DNA of 64,000 bases from Pisolithus tinctorius. Its lineage: Eukaryota; Basidiomycota; Agaricomycetes; Boletales; Pisolithaceae. This document shows, piece after piece, positions 43,311-54,533 of the stretch (the stretch's first letter is position 1; each line of letters starts with the position of its first letter). The notes beneath the pieces were generated by a model that worked only from the letters and a program-made list of their open reading frames with translations, was not told the DNA's origin and did no database searches. The stretch is taken from positions 175,146 to 239,145 of the forward strand of contig JANFAH010000077.1 in NCBI GenBank assembly GCA_024663395.1, written 5' to 3'. The translations under genes and the position numbers were made by a program.

Positions 43311-43429
43311 ACTCATCAACCTAATGACAGCATTGTACCTATGGGTCAAATGGAATAGTATCAGCAGCCAATGAAAAGTATGTAGTAGATTTCGTAGCCA
43401 TAGGTAAAGAATTCACAGACTTACCTCAA

Positions 43430-43577
43430 CATCACTTGCTTCATCGTCTGAACCAACATCGGAAAAGCAACCCACCCAGAGGAACGCACCTGGCACCTCC
43501 ATGTCGTCTGTGCTATCAACCTCTTCCTCGTTATGCTCAAGTTTTTGCAGGGCACGGATATGTTCTTCTTCTATACA
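43430..43577 (-). pseudogene. orphan coding exon, unknown protein
   Basis: On the minus strand a splice-like segment reads EEEHIRALQKLEHNEEEVDS then AFLWVGCFSDVGSDDEASDV and is followed by a good donor (GAG then GTAAGT). It looks like one acidic exon of a captured or decayed gene; no family was recognised. Confidence 0.35.
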
Positions 43578-43752
43578 GATCAGCCTCGTTTCTTCACTCT
43601 AACCATTAGTATATTTTGACTTACGCAACTTATCTGACATTTACATTATCCTTGATTGCTACAGGCAATTTCACTCCATGGAACCGCCTGTGGGCGACCA
43701 GTTTGTGATGCATCTTGCACGGGAGGGCTTGCCTGTGGCTGAGCTTCCCTTG

Positions 43753-45084
43753 CTCAACCGCCCCCCGACATGTCACGTGACATCACGTGACATACCAGCC
43801 GCATCTTTTTGTAGCATTTGGTGTCTTCCGAGTCTGACATGCACATGTTTTGTACAATACATCCCTCGTTATGTTAGGCCCTGAGCCCACAGATGCCTGC
43901 TCTAACTGTCTGTCATCTCTGGCTAAGCTGCAACCCGTCTACTGTTTTTGTATAATAAAAAGCTGCATGCACATGTATTGCTCGGTGCTGACTAAGCATG
44001 CAAAAATGCGTACTACAAGGCAAAAACACAGTAGTCCCAAGTCAGAAAGCAGAGCAACAGAAATAAAACACATAAAATATATACCATTCGGAAGGTCTCG
44101 TCGAGTAGTACCATAATCTGAAAAAGCGAGAAGTAGGACAGCGAAACGGGCGAGCTATAGCGTACTCACCGGTGAGGTATCGCCTGGGGGAGGGAGAGGG
44201 GAGACCCTCCAGTGACAACAGCTGGGGGGATCAACACCAAATTATGGCAGATGGTAGGGAATCCGCAGACGTACACCAGAAACAGGAACCACGCCATTTC
44301 GACCACCCAGTCCAGAACTATACCCAAAGTTGCCTCACCACCCCCTGAATACAAAAACAGGCATATCTTGACAGTGGCTGCGCGGAAACGGATAAAAAAT
44401 GTATCCCCAGGAAGGGTAAAGCGAGGGGAAGAAACTTCCAAAAAAAAGCGAGAGGAACGGCGGAGAAACGCGTGAGATACAATCCCAAGTCCTCAAAGGT
44501 GAGGACAGGAGAGTCGCCTGAACGACAACGGCTGGGGGGATCAACAAAAAACACTGGGAGATCGTAGGGAACACCTCTAAGAGTGCAGAAAAAAGGGAAC
44601 CGCACTAACCTGACCACCCAGTCACGAGGTATACGCAAAAGCAACGCACAGCATTCCTAACACAAAAACGGTCATATCCCTATAACAACCGCACGGAATT
44701 GGATGAATGAGGCGTCCCCAACGATGGCTGAGTGAGGGAAACAAAGGACCCGAAAGGCGAGAGAAACGGCATAGCAACACGCGAGATACAACAACGAGAC
44801 CTCAAGGGTGGGCCTTCCCACAAATATGCAGATAACTCTGGAACTGCTTGGCCTGTCAGGAAGATCCTATGATCAACAGGAAGCTATCGCAATCCTGCAA
44901 AAAAGCGAGAGATGTAGCACAACTTACACCTATTATATTTATGGCATACATATGGAGTGCATCACCGGTAATAGTTTTTTTTACAGCCTCGTCCACACCC
45001 ACCTGCGCTTCGCTGACATTCCTAATTTGGAATACCGCCGATATGTCACGTGACGTCACGTGATATGTGGGGGGGGTGGTTGAG
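43753..45084. repeat. inner inverted repeats around CACGTG palindromes
   Basis: CTCAACCGCCCCCCGACATG with TCACGTGACATCACGTGA (43773-43790) on the left faces TCACGTGACGTCACGTGA (45046-45063, a perfect 18-bp palindrome) and GGGGGGTGGTTGAG on the right. About 41 bases are inverted copies. This suggests a second element of about 1.3 kb nested in the larger one. Confidence 0.5.
44197..44815 (+). repeat. two diverged tandem copies of a roughly 305-bp repeat
   Basis: GCTGGGGGGATCAACA recurs at about 44220 and 44527, and further matches follow in order (ACCACCCAGTC, ACAAAAAC, GAGATACAA). The copies differ at many positions. Confidence 0.65.
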
Positions 45085-45189
45085 CTGGGACAGATCTGTG
45101 GCTGAGGGGAACTTCTTGTTGGCTATGATAAGGAGATGGCAGTGACACTGCAATTATAGATACGTAGGAAATGCAGTCACAAGTTTGAC

Positions 45190-45612
45190 AAAGGTGTTTT
45201 TTCTTTTTTCAATATGATGATGGCAAAAAAAAAAGGTACTTTGACAAACGCGTTTTTTCATTTTTCATTATGACGATGGCAAAAAAAAAAAGTACTTCGA
45301 CAAACGCGTTTTTTCATTTTTCATTACGACGATGGCAAAAAAAAAAAAGTACTTCGAGTGATCGAGGTCCGCCGTCGGCCATTTCCATTTTGAGTTGGGC
45401 ATTTTGCCGTTGGACTTCATCTGGGAAACAGCTACGCGACGCGGCTGTTAACAGCTCTTTCGCACTTGAGCGAGCCTTCTCATTGGCCAACAAGTGTCTT
45501 AGCGAGTCTTACGACAAGTCACTTCCAAACGGAGGCAGGTATAACCTGCTCACTCCCTCGGGTAGTTTTGCAGATGTTTCCTTATTCGAGCATGATTGTC
45601 CGGCTTTCCATA
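45190..45612 (-). repeat. right arm with poly-A tandem repeats
   Basis: Inverted counterpart of 43056-43310, with 56-57-bp units. A 161-bp segment (45416-45576), opening TTCATCTG and closing CAGATG, is absent from the left arm. Confidence 0.7.
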
Positions 45613-45618
45613 TATTCG
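45613..45618 (+). repeat. target-site duplication TATTCG, right copy
   Basis: Direct repeat of 43050-43055, flush with the right end of the element. Confidence 0.65.
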
Positions 45619-47154
45619 AGCGTCGATTCTGTTTCAGGTTTGAGCCAAGGGTCTCTCTGACGTGATGCCTGTATCCCACAGCTAAGCAGTTCAATAACAA
45701 TAAAAACCCATCGCCAACGATTCGTGTACTTCTTAAACAGGGTGCCTCATCTGGTGTTTTGCACAGCCCGACATAGTGTTGAATTACAACAATTGAGTCT
45801 GGGAAACAACAATGGTATCTAGAACTTCGCTATCGAACATCGGATGGGAGAAGACCCGCGCTTGATGGGAAAACCGAGGTAACTCACTGGCGTGCACGAT
45901 GAAACTAACCCAGCTGTGCACTTGAAGCCACCTCATTAGTATCATGCCATGAGTGTCAGATCTCCTTAACTCACCTTACAAGTTACACACAGACACAGCC
46001 GAAGCTGCAGAAACACTACTGAATCCATGGAAGCGGGCGTGAGAATTGAAGTATGTCACGTGACTTCTCTCCACCTCGCCCTCGAAGGCTAGTTTCCTTC
46101 AAATTCCTTTACACTAATTTTGCACCGACGCAAGTATTTGTGCTCCCCGTCTTTGGAACTCGAGCCAAAGTGAAGTAGTATTTGTCACAACGGAGCTGAG
46201 TTGACTGCTAGTATTCCAAGGACACGATGCGGTTTTTTTCTATGATTGTCACCCAACCTCCACCACCACATGTCTGGACTCAACAAGTTGCCTTGGATAT
46301 TGTTCTTGTTTTTTAAATTTAGCTCCTAACGTTGACTGCCTTCGACACCACATCTCTCGTGTGGTTGTGGGCAGAACAACGGCGTTCTCGTACTTGTGGT
46401 CTCCTAAGGTGTCCGGTTCAGGGAGAGGCACTATGCTGTGCGTTCACGGTTCGGGTTCCGCACTATCACGATTCACATCGGATCGCCGCTCGTTCATTGT
46501 TGTATGGAATCACGGGCACGGTACTTTTGCAGAATTACTGTGTATCGGCGCCCTTTCCCTACTTTCACTGCGTGCGTGAATCAGACTGCTATATTTTGGA
46601 CTTGACCGTGGCTTAGTTGACAAAGCACATTGCTATCACTATCGCAGGTAAAAAGTATGATGACAGGGCAACAATGCTCCGGTATTTTAGTTTCTCTCTG
46701 ATCTTTTATCTAAGGTAGCATTCATCTGGTCCGATTCAGTCAAGATGTCTACGTTGGTTTCTCAGTGCCCTAAACCCCGATTCACGCCTTTTTCATGCCC
46801 ACCTGTGAAGGATCTGCGGCACTGTATGGAGTTAAGCTTCTCTACAGCGTGTATTCTGATTACGTGCCTCGTGTCTGACCTTGGGCTGGTCCTTATCTTT
46901 TGGAGCATTTAAATAGGGCAGAGGGAGGGATGTCAAGGTTTCAACCCCACTCTTTGCACGATACCATGGATGCTTCATCCAAGGACGCCTTTCATGACGG
47001 TGACGGCGAAGAAATACATGGGAAGCAAATGGGAGATGGTGTGTAAACGGCATACTCACAAGCGACCTCGTCGTTGCTCACTGTTTCTTCCGTCTACGAC
47101 AATATAGCTTCTGGGAAATCTGGCAGCTCTAACCTTTCTCCTCATACTTCCTCT
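45619..47154. other. intergenic, upstream of the VLIG-type GTPase gene
   Basis: No gene is supported; short ORFs on both strands show no domain. TTTAAATAGGGC near 46908 could be a core promoter element for the downstream gene, or part of its 5' leader. Confidence 0.35.
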
Positions 47155-50100
47155 ATGGACGACCGTCTTGATCTGGCTTTCTCTGTCAAAGGACTGTACA
47201 GAATCTTTGATCTTGTTAGCGAACAAGGCAGCGGCGGCCTAGGTAATGATTTTACATCTGATAACCCGCTCCAGTACTTATACATACTTTCCTCAGTCGA
47301 CAAGATTGTTATCTCTCAATATTCACTGAAGGCTTTCATCAATATCGTTTGTCCTGGCGCGTATGTATCCATGACGAAGGTTGATTTCAAAGCGTTGGAT
47401 CAGTATATCGTGAAACCCGTGGGTGTGTATGGAAGCAAAGAAGAGATTGTCCGATTCCTTTCAGAGCTTCGGGTCGTTGACGCCTCCTTGTATGTTGCTT
47501 GCCCGATGCCGATTATCGACCGTTCTTGACGCTTCTTCCTTTATTAGGGCTGCACAACTACTTGCAGACCCGAGTACTGCTGGACCAACGCAGCCCACTC
47601 TTCGATCAGGTCTCTACTTTCTTCGACCAAAGGAACAGTATGCTCAATTGGAACAAATCTTCGTCATATACTGGCCTCAGGAAAACACGTGGGATGACTG
47701 TGCACCCTCCCAAGTCCGCCAAAATCGTGTGATCTTCATGAGGTTTGTTCACATTGCATAAAATTTTCTTTGTTTGTATGCTTATGATTCACAGATACCT
47801 TACAAAGATGTGTGACCAGGTCATTGCGTTGATTTCTTCCGCGCACGCGCGGACTATTGTCTGGAATGACGGGGATGAGGATAATGCGGGAGATAGAATC
47901 ATTAACTGTGTTGTGGACAGAACGACTGTGGAAGAATCTGTGCAAGTACGAGAAGGCTTTAAGGTATTCGTTGTTATGCAACTCCTCATTCCGAGACTCA
48001 TCAGGCCTGTCGCGAAGGTTGCATCTGAGCACATTACGTATGCAGACTCAGCATTAGAGGGATCCGTGGAGCAAGGCCCAACGAAACCATTTTTGCTCTT
48101 TGGGGAGACTGCTCAAGGTTTTATGACTATACAGCACCGGCCTGCTAAACACGTATGCGATGTCCTCAAGGCGCGGTCCTTTACAACTCTGCAACTAGAA
48201 AGTTACCTGTAAGTGTCTGTTCAACTGTGCAAAAATATGGCCTTGACGGCATCAATCGACTTTTAGCATGTCTGATCGTCTTTGCCTCGATGAATCCTTG
48301 GATGATCGAGCACTGGATATACTAATCCGCAGTGGCTTGGAAAAGCGTTTTCCTTCCGAGTGTGCCACCTGGGCACACGGGTTCAGCGCCGTTGACGCCG
48401 AATGCAAGAGAATGAGAACGGAAGAATTGGCAAAAATGAGGGCTACTCTTGACAAAGAAGAAGAAAGCCTAACTTCAGCAACCCACGAGGCCGTCGTGAA
48501 TATAGTTTTGAACTTGTATCCGTATGTCATTTGAATCTCGGCTGATTTCATTCACTCATCACTGGTTTAATGTAGTTTTCTCGAACGAGAATCATTCCCC
48601 TATTCCGGAATGGGTCAAACAACCACGTCAAGTGAGGTTCACTACCCGCAAACACGAAAAGTATTCTTACACCATATCTCGCAGTGCCTTTTCAGGAGAT
48701 CGTTTCGACTTATCCCGGAATGAATGCAAGTAAAAGTCAGCACGATGTGATTGGGAAAGCTGGTACGAAAGATGGATTTACAGCAGCCTGTACCAACCAG
48801 CCCTCTGATAACCGTTCTGCGTCAGTCATCTCCAATCTAAGAGAAGACAAGGTTCCCCTCGTAGAACGTGCCGTTAGCTACGTTGCCTCAGTCTTCTCTA
48901 ATCCAAGAGAAGATAAAATTGCCTTTATGGATCGTGTTCTTAGGGAAGCTCTTAGCAAAGCGAACGACAGCTCGGATAGTCGCTTCTTAAAGGAAATTGT
49001 CAATGCAGAAGTGATCCAAGATGATCCGGAATTGATACGCCTGGTCCAAGAAGCAAACATGAAGTTGCAGCTGTCCTTAGCCACTACGATTTCCCGTGTT
49101 GTGAAGACACTCGTTACATTTGTCAGGCACACCCGGGAGGAGATAATGATGCAAAGAATCAAAGCCGCTGCTGAAAGCCGAGAGGAACAAGAGAAGCGCA
49201 AGCTTAGATTACAGTTGATCCGTCATGTCAACGATGTGACGCGCCAAACCCGGCAGCAGTAAGTTCTGAGGCTTTCTAGTATCTATCTGGATGACCGTCC
49301 ATCAGACACACCCTCTTCATTGAATCGGTCGAGCGGGATAAATCGGTCAAACGGGGTAAATCGGTCAAGCGGGGTAAATCGTGCTACAGCAAAAACTCGT
49401 CACAATACGAAGTCACGGGTGTTCGAGAGACCCGAAAGGAACCCATGACATGTTTTACAGTTCATATTATGAGCCTAACGGAACAAGACAAACACGGCTT
49501 ACAGCTGGACGCATCCATCATTCCTTCTCCTCACTTTGGCTTCAAGTATGAATTTAGGTTAGCCCAGGGTTATACCGTTTCGTACGCGTCATTCCGTTCT
49601 TTCAAAGTGCTGTAAGATTTACCCATCGCAAGCCGTGCGCAGTTACTCGAGGGAGAGCTACTGCTGATTGTCACAGACCGTATTGGCAATTTGACGGTTT
49701 ATCTCGATCACCTAACCGCTATCGATGCAGCGATTACACGAGGGCGCGGAAAGATTTTGAACCGCGAGAAGATCGGACAAGATTTCGTCCTTGCGTTCGA
49801 TGAGTCCAAGCGGATGTTGAGCGTCGTCTCTTCCGACAAGGTGCGGAGGCTGTGGATTTGGGGTTTGACAGTATGTCTCACGCGCGATCATTGACCTGTA
49901 GTTATTCCTGCACATCTTCGTGCACGACGACACGCGAGGTTTCCAAGCCTTAGGAAGTTCTATCAGCCTGAACACATGGTACAATGAAGGGACATCCATC
50001 CGTCATGCGTGCTTTGTCAGTGGCAGTGAAGAGTTCCTGCTCGTTGATTCTCAGGCCCAGGCTAGGATATACTCCCTAGTTACGATGCAGTTTCGGTAAG

Positions 50101-53100
50101 TTGAATATGGTACTCTGCGAACCGGCGCTCATTAATCTGACAGACCTGCGACACTGGACCTCCACCACATCCCGTCGAGCATACATTCCGCTCCAGACGG
50201 GTCGTGTGTACTGGTTTCTCATGAGCATGGAACTGGCCACACGTTGACTGCGTATCACTGGGATTTCTTTGGATCGACAGAGGGCATCGAGCTTAACGTG
50301 CCCAGCCTGCCAGTTGGCGAGCCGTTCGTGGTCACATCACTAGTCTCCAAGTCCGTCGTTCACCTTTTGTGGCTTGACTTTTCTGCTCGGCGATGTCAAT
50401 CTTATGCGTTGGACATTACCCGTCGAGTTACCGAGTTCATGTTCCGAGAGAAGATTGGTCGCAACGGGTCTAAGCGGGCGGAAAATACGACAGTGCACAA
50501 TTGCCTGGTAGGCTGTCACTCGGAAGTCTGGATTCGTTTCCCAGTCCTCGCTGCGGTGCAACGGGAGACTATTTCCTCTGCCAGTCTTCGGAGCCAGAGA
50601 AGTCTGGTCTTCGTTACCGACCGTGACTTGCACATGTTTGCGCAGCATTTCTCTGATATGATCTACACTTTCAGGCGCACAAGTAAGAAGCCTACTGGTG
50701 ATGTCCTCAAATCTATCAAGGTGTCTGCTGTCGCGTTTCCTGTCTTTGTACAGGAGCTATGCAAGACCGTGCCGTGGAACGTTTCGCAACACAGGGCAGG
50801 CGAATGGATCAGCAATTGCTTGTGTTTGATCCCCATTCACATTGCATTGACGCAAGAAAATTGTTTTATCCCGCTCAAAGATGGCGTATATTCCACTGAG
50901 TTAGAAAGATCACTTTCGGGTGCCGAGGTGAACCGCATTGTAGACAGTATTTCCTTCGGGTGGTACGAGTCGCTCTTTCAGTCCTACATGGCAACCAAGG
51001 TAATCCTTATTCGATGTTCCTGGGTCTTGCTTACGACCCGACAGCCCGTTCGAGTGGTGTCATCCATGGGAGAACAATCTATTGGGAAGAGTTATGCTCT
51101 CAATCATTTCGTGGACACGTCTTTTGTGGGATCAGCGATGCGTACAACTGAAGGTGTCTGGATGTCTGTCACGCCAACAGAGAAGGAGCTCATTGTAGCT
51201 CTAAATTTCGAGGGTTTGTCAACCGACGTTCATTCGTTGTATTTTCTCAGTACCCACCCTTTTTCAGGCGTTCACTGCATCGAACGGTCGGCTCAAGAAG
51301 ACGCACTACTCGTCCTTTTTAACACTGCAATCTCCAATCTGGTAAGCTTATCCCTACAGCAAAGAGCAAATAGTCGAGAATGATATGCCTCTAGGTCCTT
51401 TTCCGCAATAACTTCGCTCTCAGCCGTGATATCGCAGGGTTATTCCAGTCCTTCCAGTCTAGTGCTATTGTTCTAGACCCTGCAGTAAATCCGTCACTAT
51501 TCCAATCGACTCTGGTCATTATTATCAAGGTATGAGTATGGTGCGCTTGCGACACTTAGACTTTGATATCTGATGATCAGTTTTAGGATGTTGCTGACGC
51601 GGATAGGTCGGAAATAGCTAGAGAGTTGGTTCATGTTGTTTATGGTGATTCCCTCAACTAACAAGCCACGAGATTCACTCTGAAGTTCCAACGAATTGTG
51701 CAAGACGAGCAGGAGACGAACTTCATCACTCGACTTCATGCAGGAAAACTGGCGATCATTCCTTGGTGCGCATTGCGAGTGGGCTCATAGGGGGTGCAGT
51801 CTAATTCCTTACAGGCCTGTCATCGAATCTGAGGAGTTCTACGAACTATTTCCAACATTAAAGCGGCGCTTGGATCAGCAAGTCGTAACGCACCATGCCG
51901 CGGGTGAATTCCTCCACAGGGTGAAAACGTTGATGGCGAAGCTCAAGGTTCGTATTACTATTTGCAGCATGACTGCTTCTATTCAATTCTGCATCAGGCC
52001 AATGATTGGGGGCCGATATCGCGTGCGTTGTTGTTTGTCCCAGTGACTTAGCACCACTCACTTTCTTTTAGAGACGATGGCATCTCATCGAGCTCAACTC
52101 TTGTCGTCGTTGCTTCCAAACGCGTTGTCTTTTGGCTTCCAGGAGGTCCATCCTGAACGAGAGCCACTGAAGGTAGCGTCCATCCGCCTCTGCCTCGATA
52201 GATCTAACCGTCCTTAGAACCATGACACTAACATGCCTGTGGAGATGCCTGACACTGAATCACACCTATTCCTTACAGTTGGAATAGCTCCGCAGTCAGA
52301 GATTCGTGAAAAAGCACTGTCGAGTCTTCAGAGTTCCTGGGAACGTTATTACGACCGTCAACACAAACCTGATTCAGAGTGGGTGGAGACCCTCTCCCAA
52401 TACCTCGAGGGAATCGTTAAGATACGAATCGATCATGTGCAAGAATGGCTTTCGCAGAATTTGGCGCGTTTCCAGACGGGCCACTCAAGCATCGAGGAAC
52501 TTCGACGGAAATTTGACGGTGCCACTATCGATCTGAAGAGCAATGTACAGCTTTGCAAGTTGCGATGCGCGAACTGTCAATTGTCGTGCATTCAGAGTCG
52601 CCTCCACGACGGCCCTCATTCTTGTCGAACCAATCACCTCTGCATTCGTCAGTGTGATTTTTGTCGAGAAGCCAGTGGCGAACTCCGGGAGTGTGGCATG
52701 GTCGCTGGACATGCAGGAAATCATATGTAAGCATTGCCTTTTAGCTAATTGTCACAGTTACGATATTCAGTACGTACACAGATGTGTCGTCGCTGCTCAC
52801 ATGTGTGGCGAACCTTGCAAGCTTGAAGGCAGGTCCGGATGCCTTCACGAATGTATTAAAGTGGGGTGTTCTGGTCATGCTACTGTAGCTCGCAGCTCAG
52901 ATATCGTAGGTTATTGATCACAGTGATGAACATCTCTGCTCCGCCACAGTGCATGCTTGCGGAAAGGCGAGTCCCTTGCTTTGGTGGTATGAACATGTAT
53001 TAATTTCTCTTGCAACAGCCGTGTGGTTTATCGGGTCTTAAACTTGCTGACGGATCGGATTATTCGTGCCCTGGTTTCTGCCGAATCCCAAGGTGAGTCC

Positions 53101-54533
53101 ATCCAGGATCCCTGGATTCCGAAAGCTGAGAGACCATCAGTGATATCGATCATTTTCGTCATGAATGTGAAGATCGTCTCTGCCCGGTCACCTGTCAGCT
53201 CTGCAAGCGGCGATGTTCTGATCAAGATCATATGCATGGTTTAGAAGATGGGGTGGTTCACCTTTGCGGGTGGGTTGACAGTTACATCTTTCAATGATTG
53301 GCACAGGGCTGACGCAGCCCCATCGTCGAACAGACAAGAGCATTTCTGCACGGCTACGTGTTCTGCGCAGGGCATATGTGAGATCGAAACGGCACCGCAT
53401 TCGATCGAAGCAACTTTCACGGGAAGGCACGAAATTTTCCGATACACGAAGGTAGGTGACTCAACACGTGGAGCTGACACTTTGCTAATACGCCCACAAC
53501 CTACCTATGCCAGTACTCGCAAGGTCAGTTGCGTAGTGGTGCCGACATACACTCAATTCACGTGGTGCAGTGGCAAAGCGACTGAAGTGTGTCAAACCAG
53601 TTCCACCTGGTACAACGAAACACGAGGGTTCTCATATTCACAATCTCGATAAGAAAACTATTCACTTTTGTGAAGCCAGGCAAGTCGTGACGCTCGTCCT
53701 ACGGCTCCTATTTCCAGTCATTCAAACCGGTTCAATTTGGCAGGTGCGGAAATTGCGGGTATTTCTGTACATTACCGCTTGGTACGACCAGTTTACATTT
53801 ACATTCTGTGACACGTCCTGATAGGCGGTGTTTAGGCCACCCTCAACAAGAGCATGATACATGCCACGGTTCTATGACCCGCACACCATGGACTGTGGAT
53901 GGACCCGATGATGCAGCAGCGCTCGAAACCGAAGGTAGAAGGTTCTCTACCAACAACGAGGGAGTTCCAACGATGTGCAACCTTGTGTGCCGGACAATGG
54001 GTGGTCACGCACATATTGACTACTGCCGCTCTGACGAGGAAGCAGCTTGCATGGGCAATGACGAGGTTCAGCACATCATGAAGCGCCTGCGACCTAACCC
54101 TGACCGCCCAAAGGACTATGTTACTCATAACTTACTCTGGAAAAGGACTGGTGAGTACGCATGTTGGAAACGCATTCCATGTGTTGATGCAATGCTTTCA
54201 AGGTTTCAAAGACCCGTACTCGAAAGAAGAGCAAGCAGTATTTGCAAAATGGTAGGTTGCTCAGGTAGTTGAGTAGCACCAAATGCTGATTTTCTGCAGT
54301 GATGCTATATGCAGTGGTAAGCTAAGTAGCTTTGATCTTATACGATCACTCTGATGACACAGGAAACAGGCCCAGAACACGCCGGTGATGCTGGAAGTCT
54401 TGCCCAACCTTCCTATTGCACATTGCCGATGTTCCACACACCAGCAGATACGAATGCTGGTGCTCCGGCGGTGGGATACATGTCCAACGATGGGCATCAT
54501 TTTGCTTGTCGTAATCCTGTCGTTACGCAGTAA
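47155..54533 (+). CDS. VLIG-type large GTPase with NFX1-like Cys/His repeats; VWA domain missing
   Basis: More than 20 short introns split a protein of roughly 2,000 residues that starts MDDRLDLAFSVKGLYRIFDL. It belongs to a basidiomycete family that combines a VLIG-type G domain, Cys/His-rich modules and a C-terminal VWA domain. The P-loop GEQSIGKS is at 51069-51092, followed by switch-like RTTEGVWMSV, LNFEG (51201-51213; the usual G3 Asp is Asn here) and IERSAQEDALLVLFNTAISN. From about 52550 come zinc-binding clusters (CANCQLSC, CDFC, CGEPCKLEGRSGC, CPGFC, CQLCKRRC). The frame passes FKDPYSKEEQ and YCTLPMFHTPAD and stops at TAA 54531-54533, or at a donor (GTAAGC) there, just before the VWA domain should begin; no VWA was found. 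Two introns use GC donors. Animal VLIG relatives are interferon-induced; the fungal role is unknown. Confidence 0.8.
49325..49378 (+). repeat. in-frame 18-bp minisatellite, three units
   Basis: Three 18-bp units (49325-49342, 49343-49360, 49361-49378) of the form TCGGTCAAGCGGGGTAAA lie inside the GTPase gene and, in the model used here, encode SVERDK then two SVKRGK repeats. Units 2 and 3 differ by one base. Confidence 0.8.

Larger units (their letters stand above)
43056..45612. mobile_element. non-autonomous inverted-repeat element, 2,557 bp
   Basis: The ends are inverted copies of each other (TATGGAAAGCCGGACAAT on the left, its complement on the right). Both arms carry a 56-57-bp tandem repeat with long T/A runs. 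The element is flanked by TATTCG on each side (43050-43055 and 45613-45618), a 6-bp target duplication. No transposase was found, so it must rely on another element. Its 6-bp duplication matches in length that of the KDZ element, which hints at, but does not prove, a common mobiliser. Confidence 0.75.

Noticed and set aside
43153..45360. T and A runs as transcription terminators
   Set aside because: They are part of a 56-57-bp tandem repeat in both arms of a transposon and do not follow a gene.
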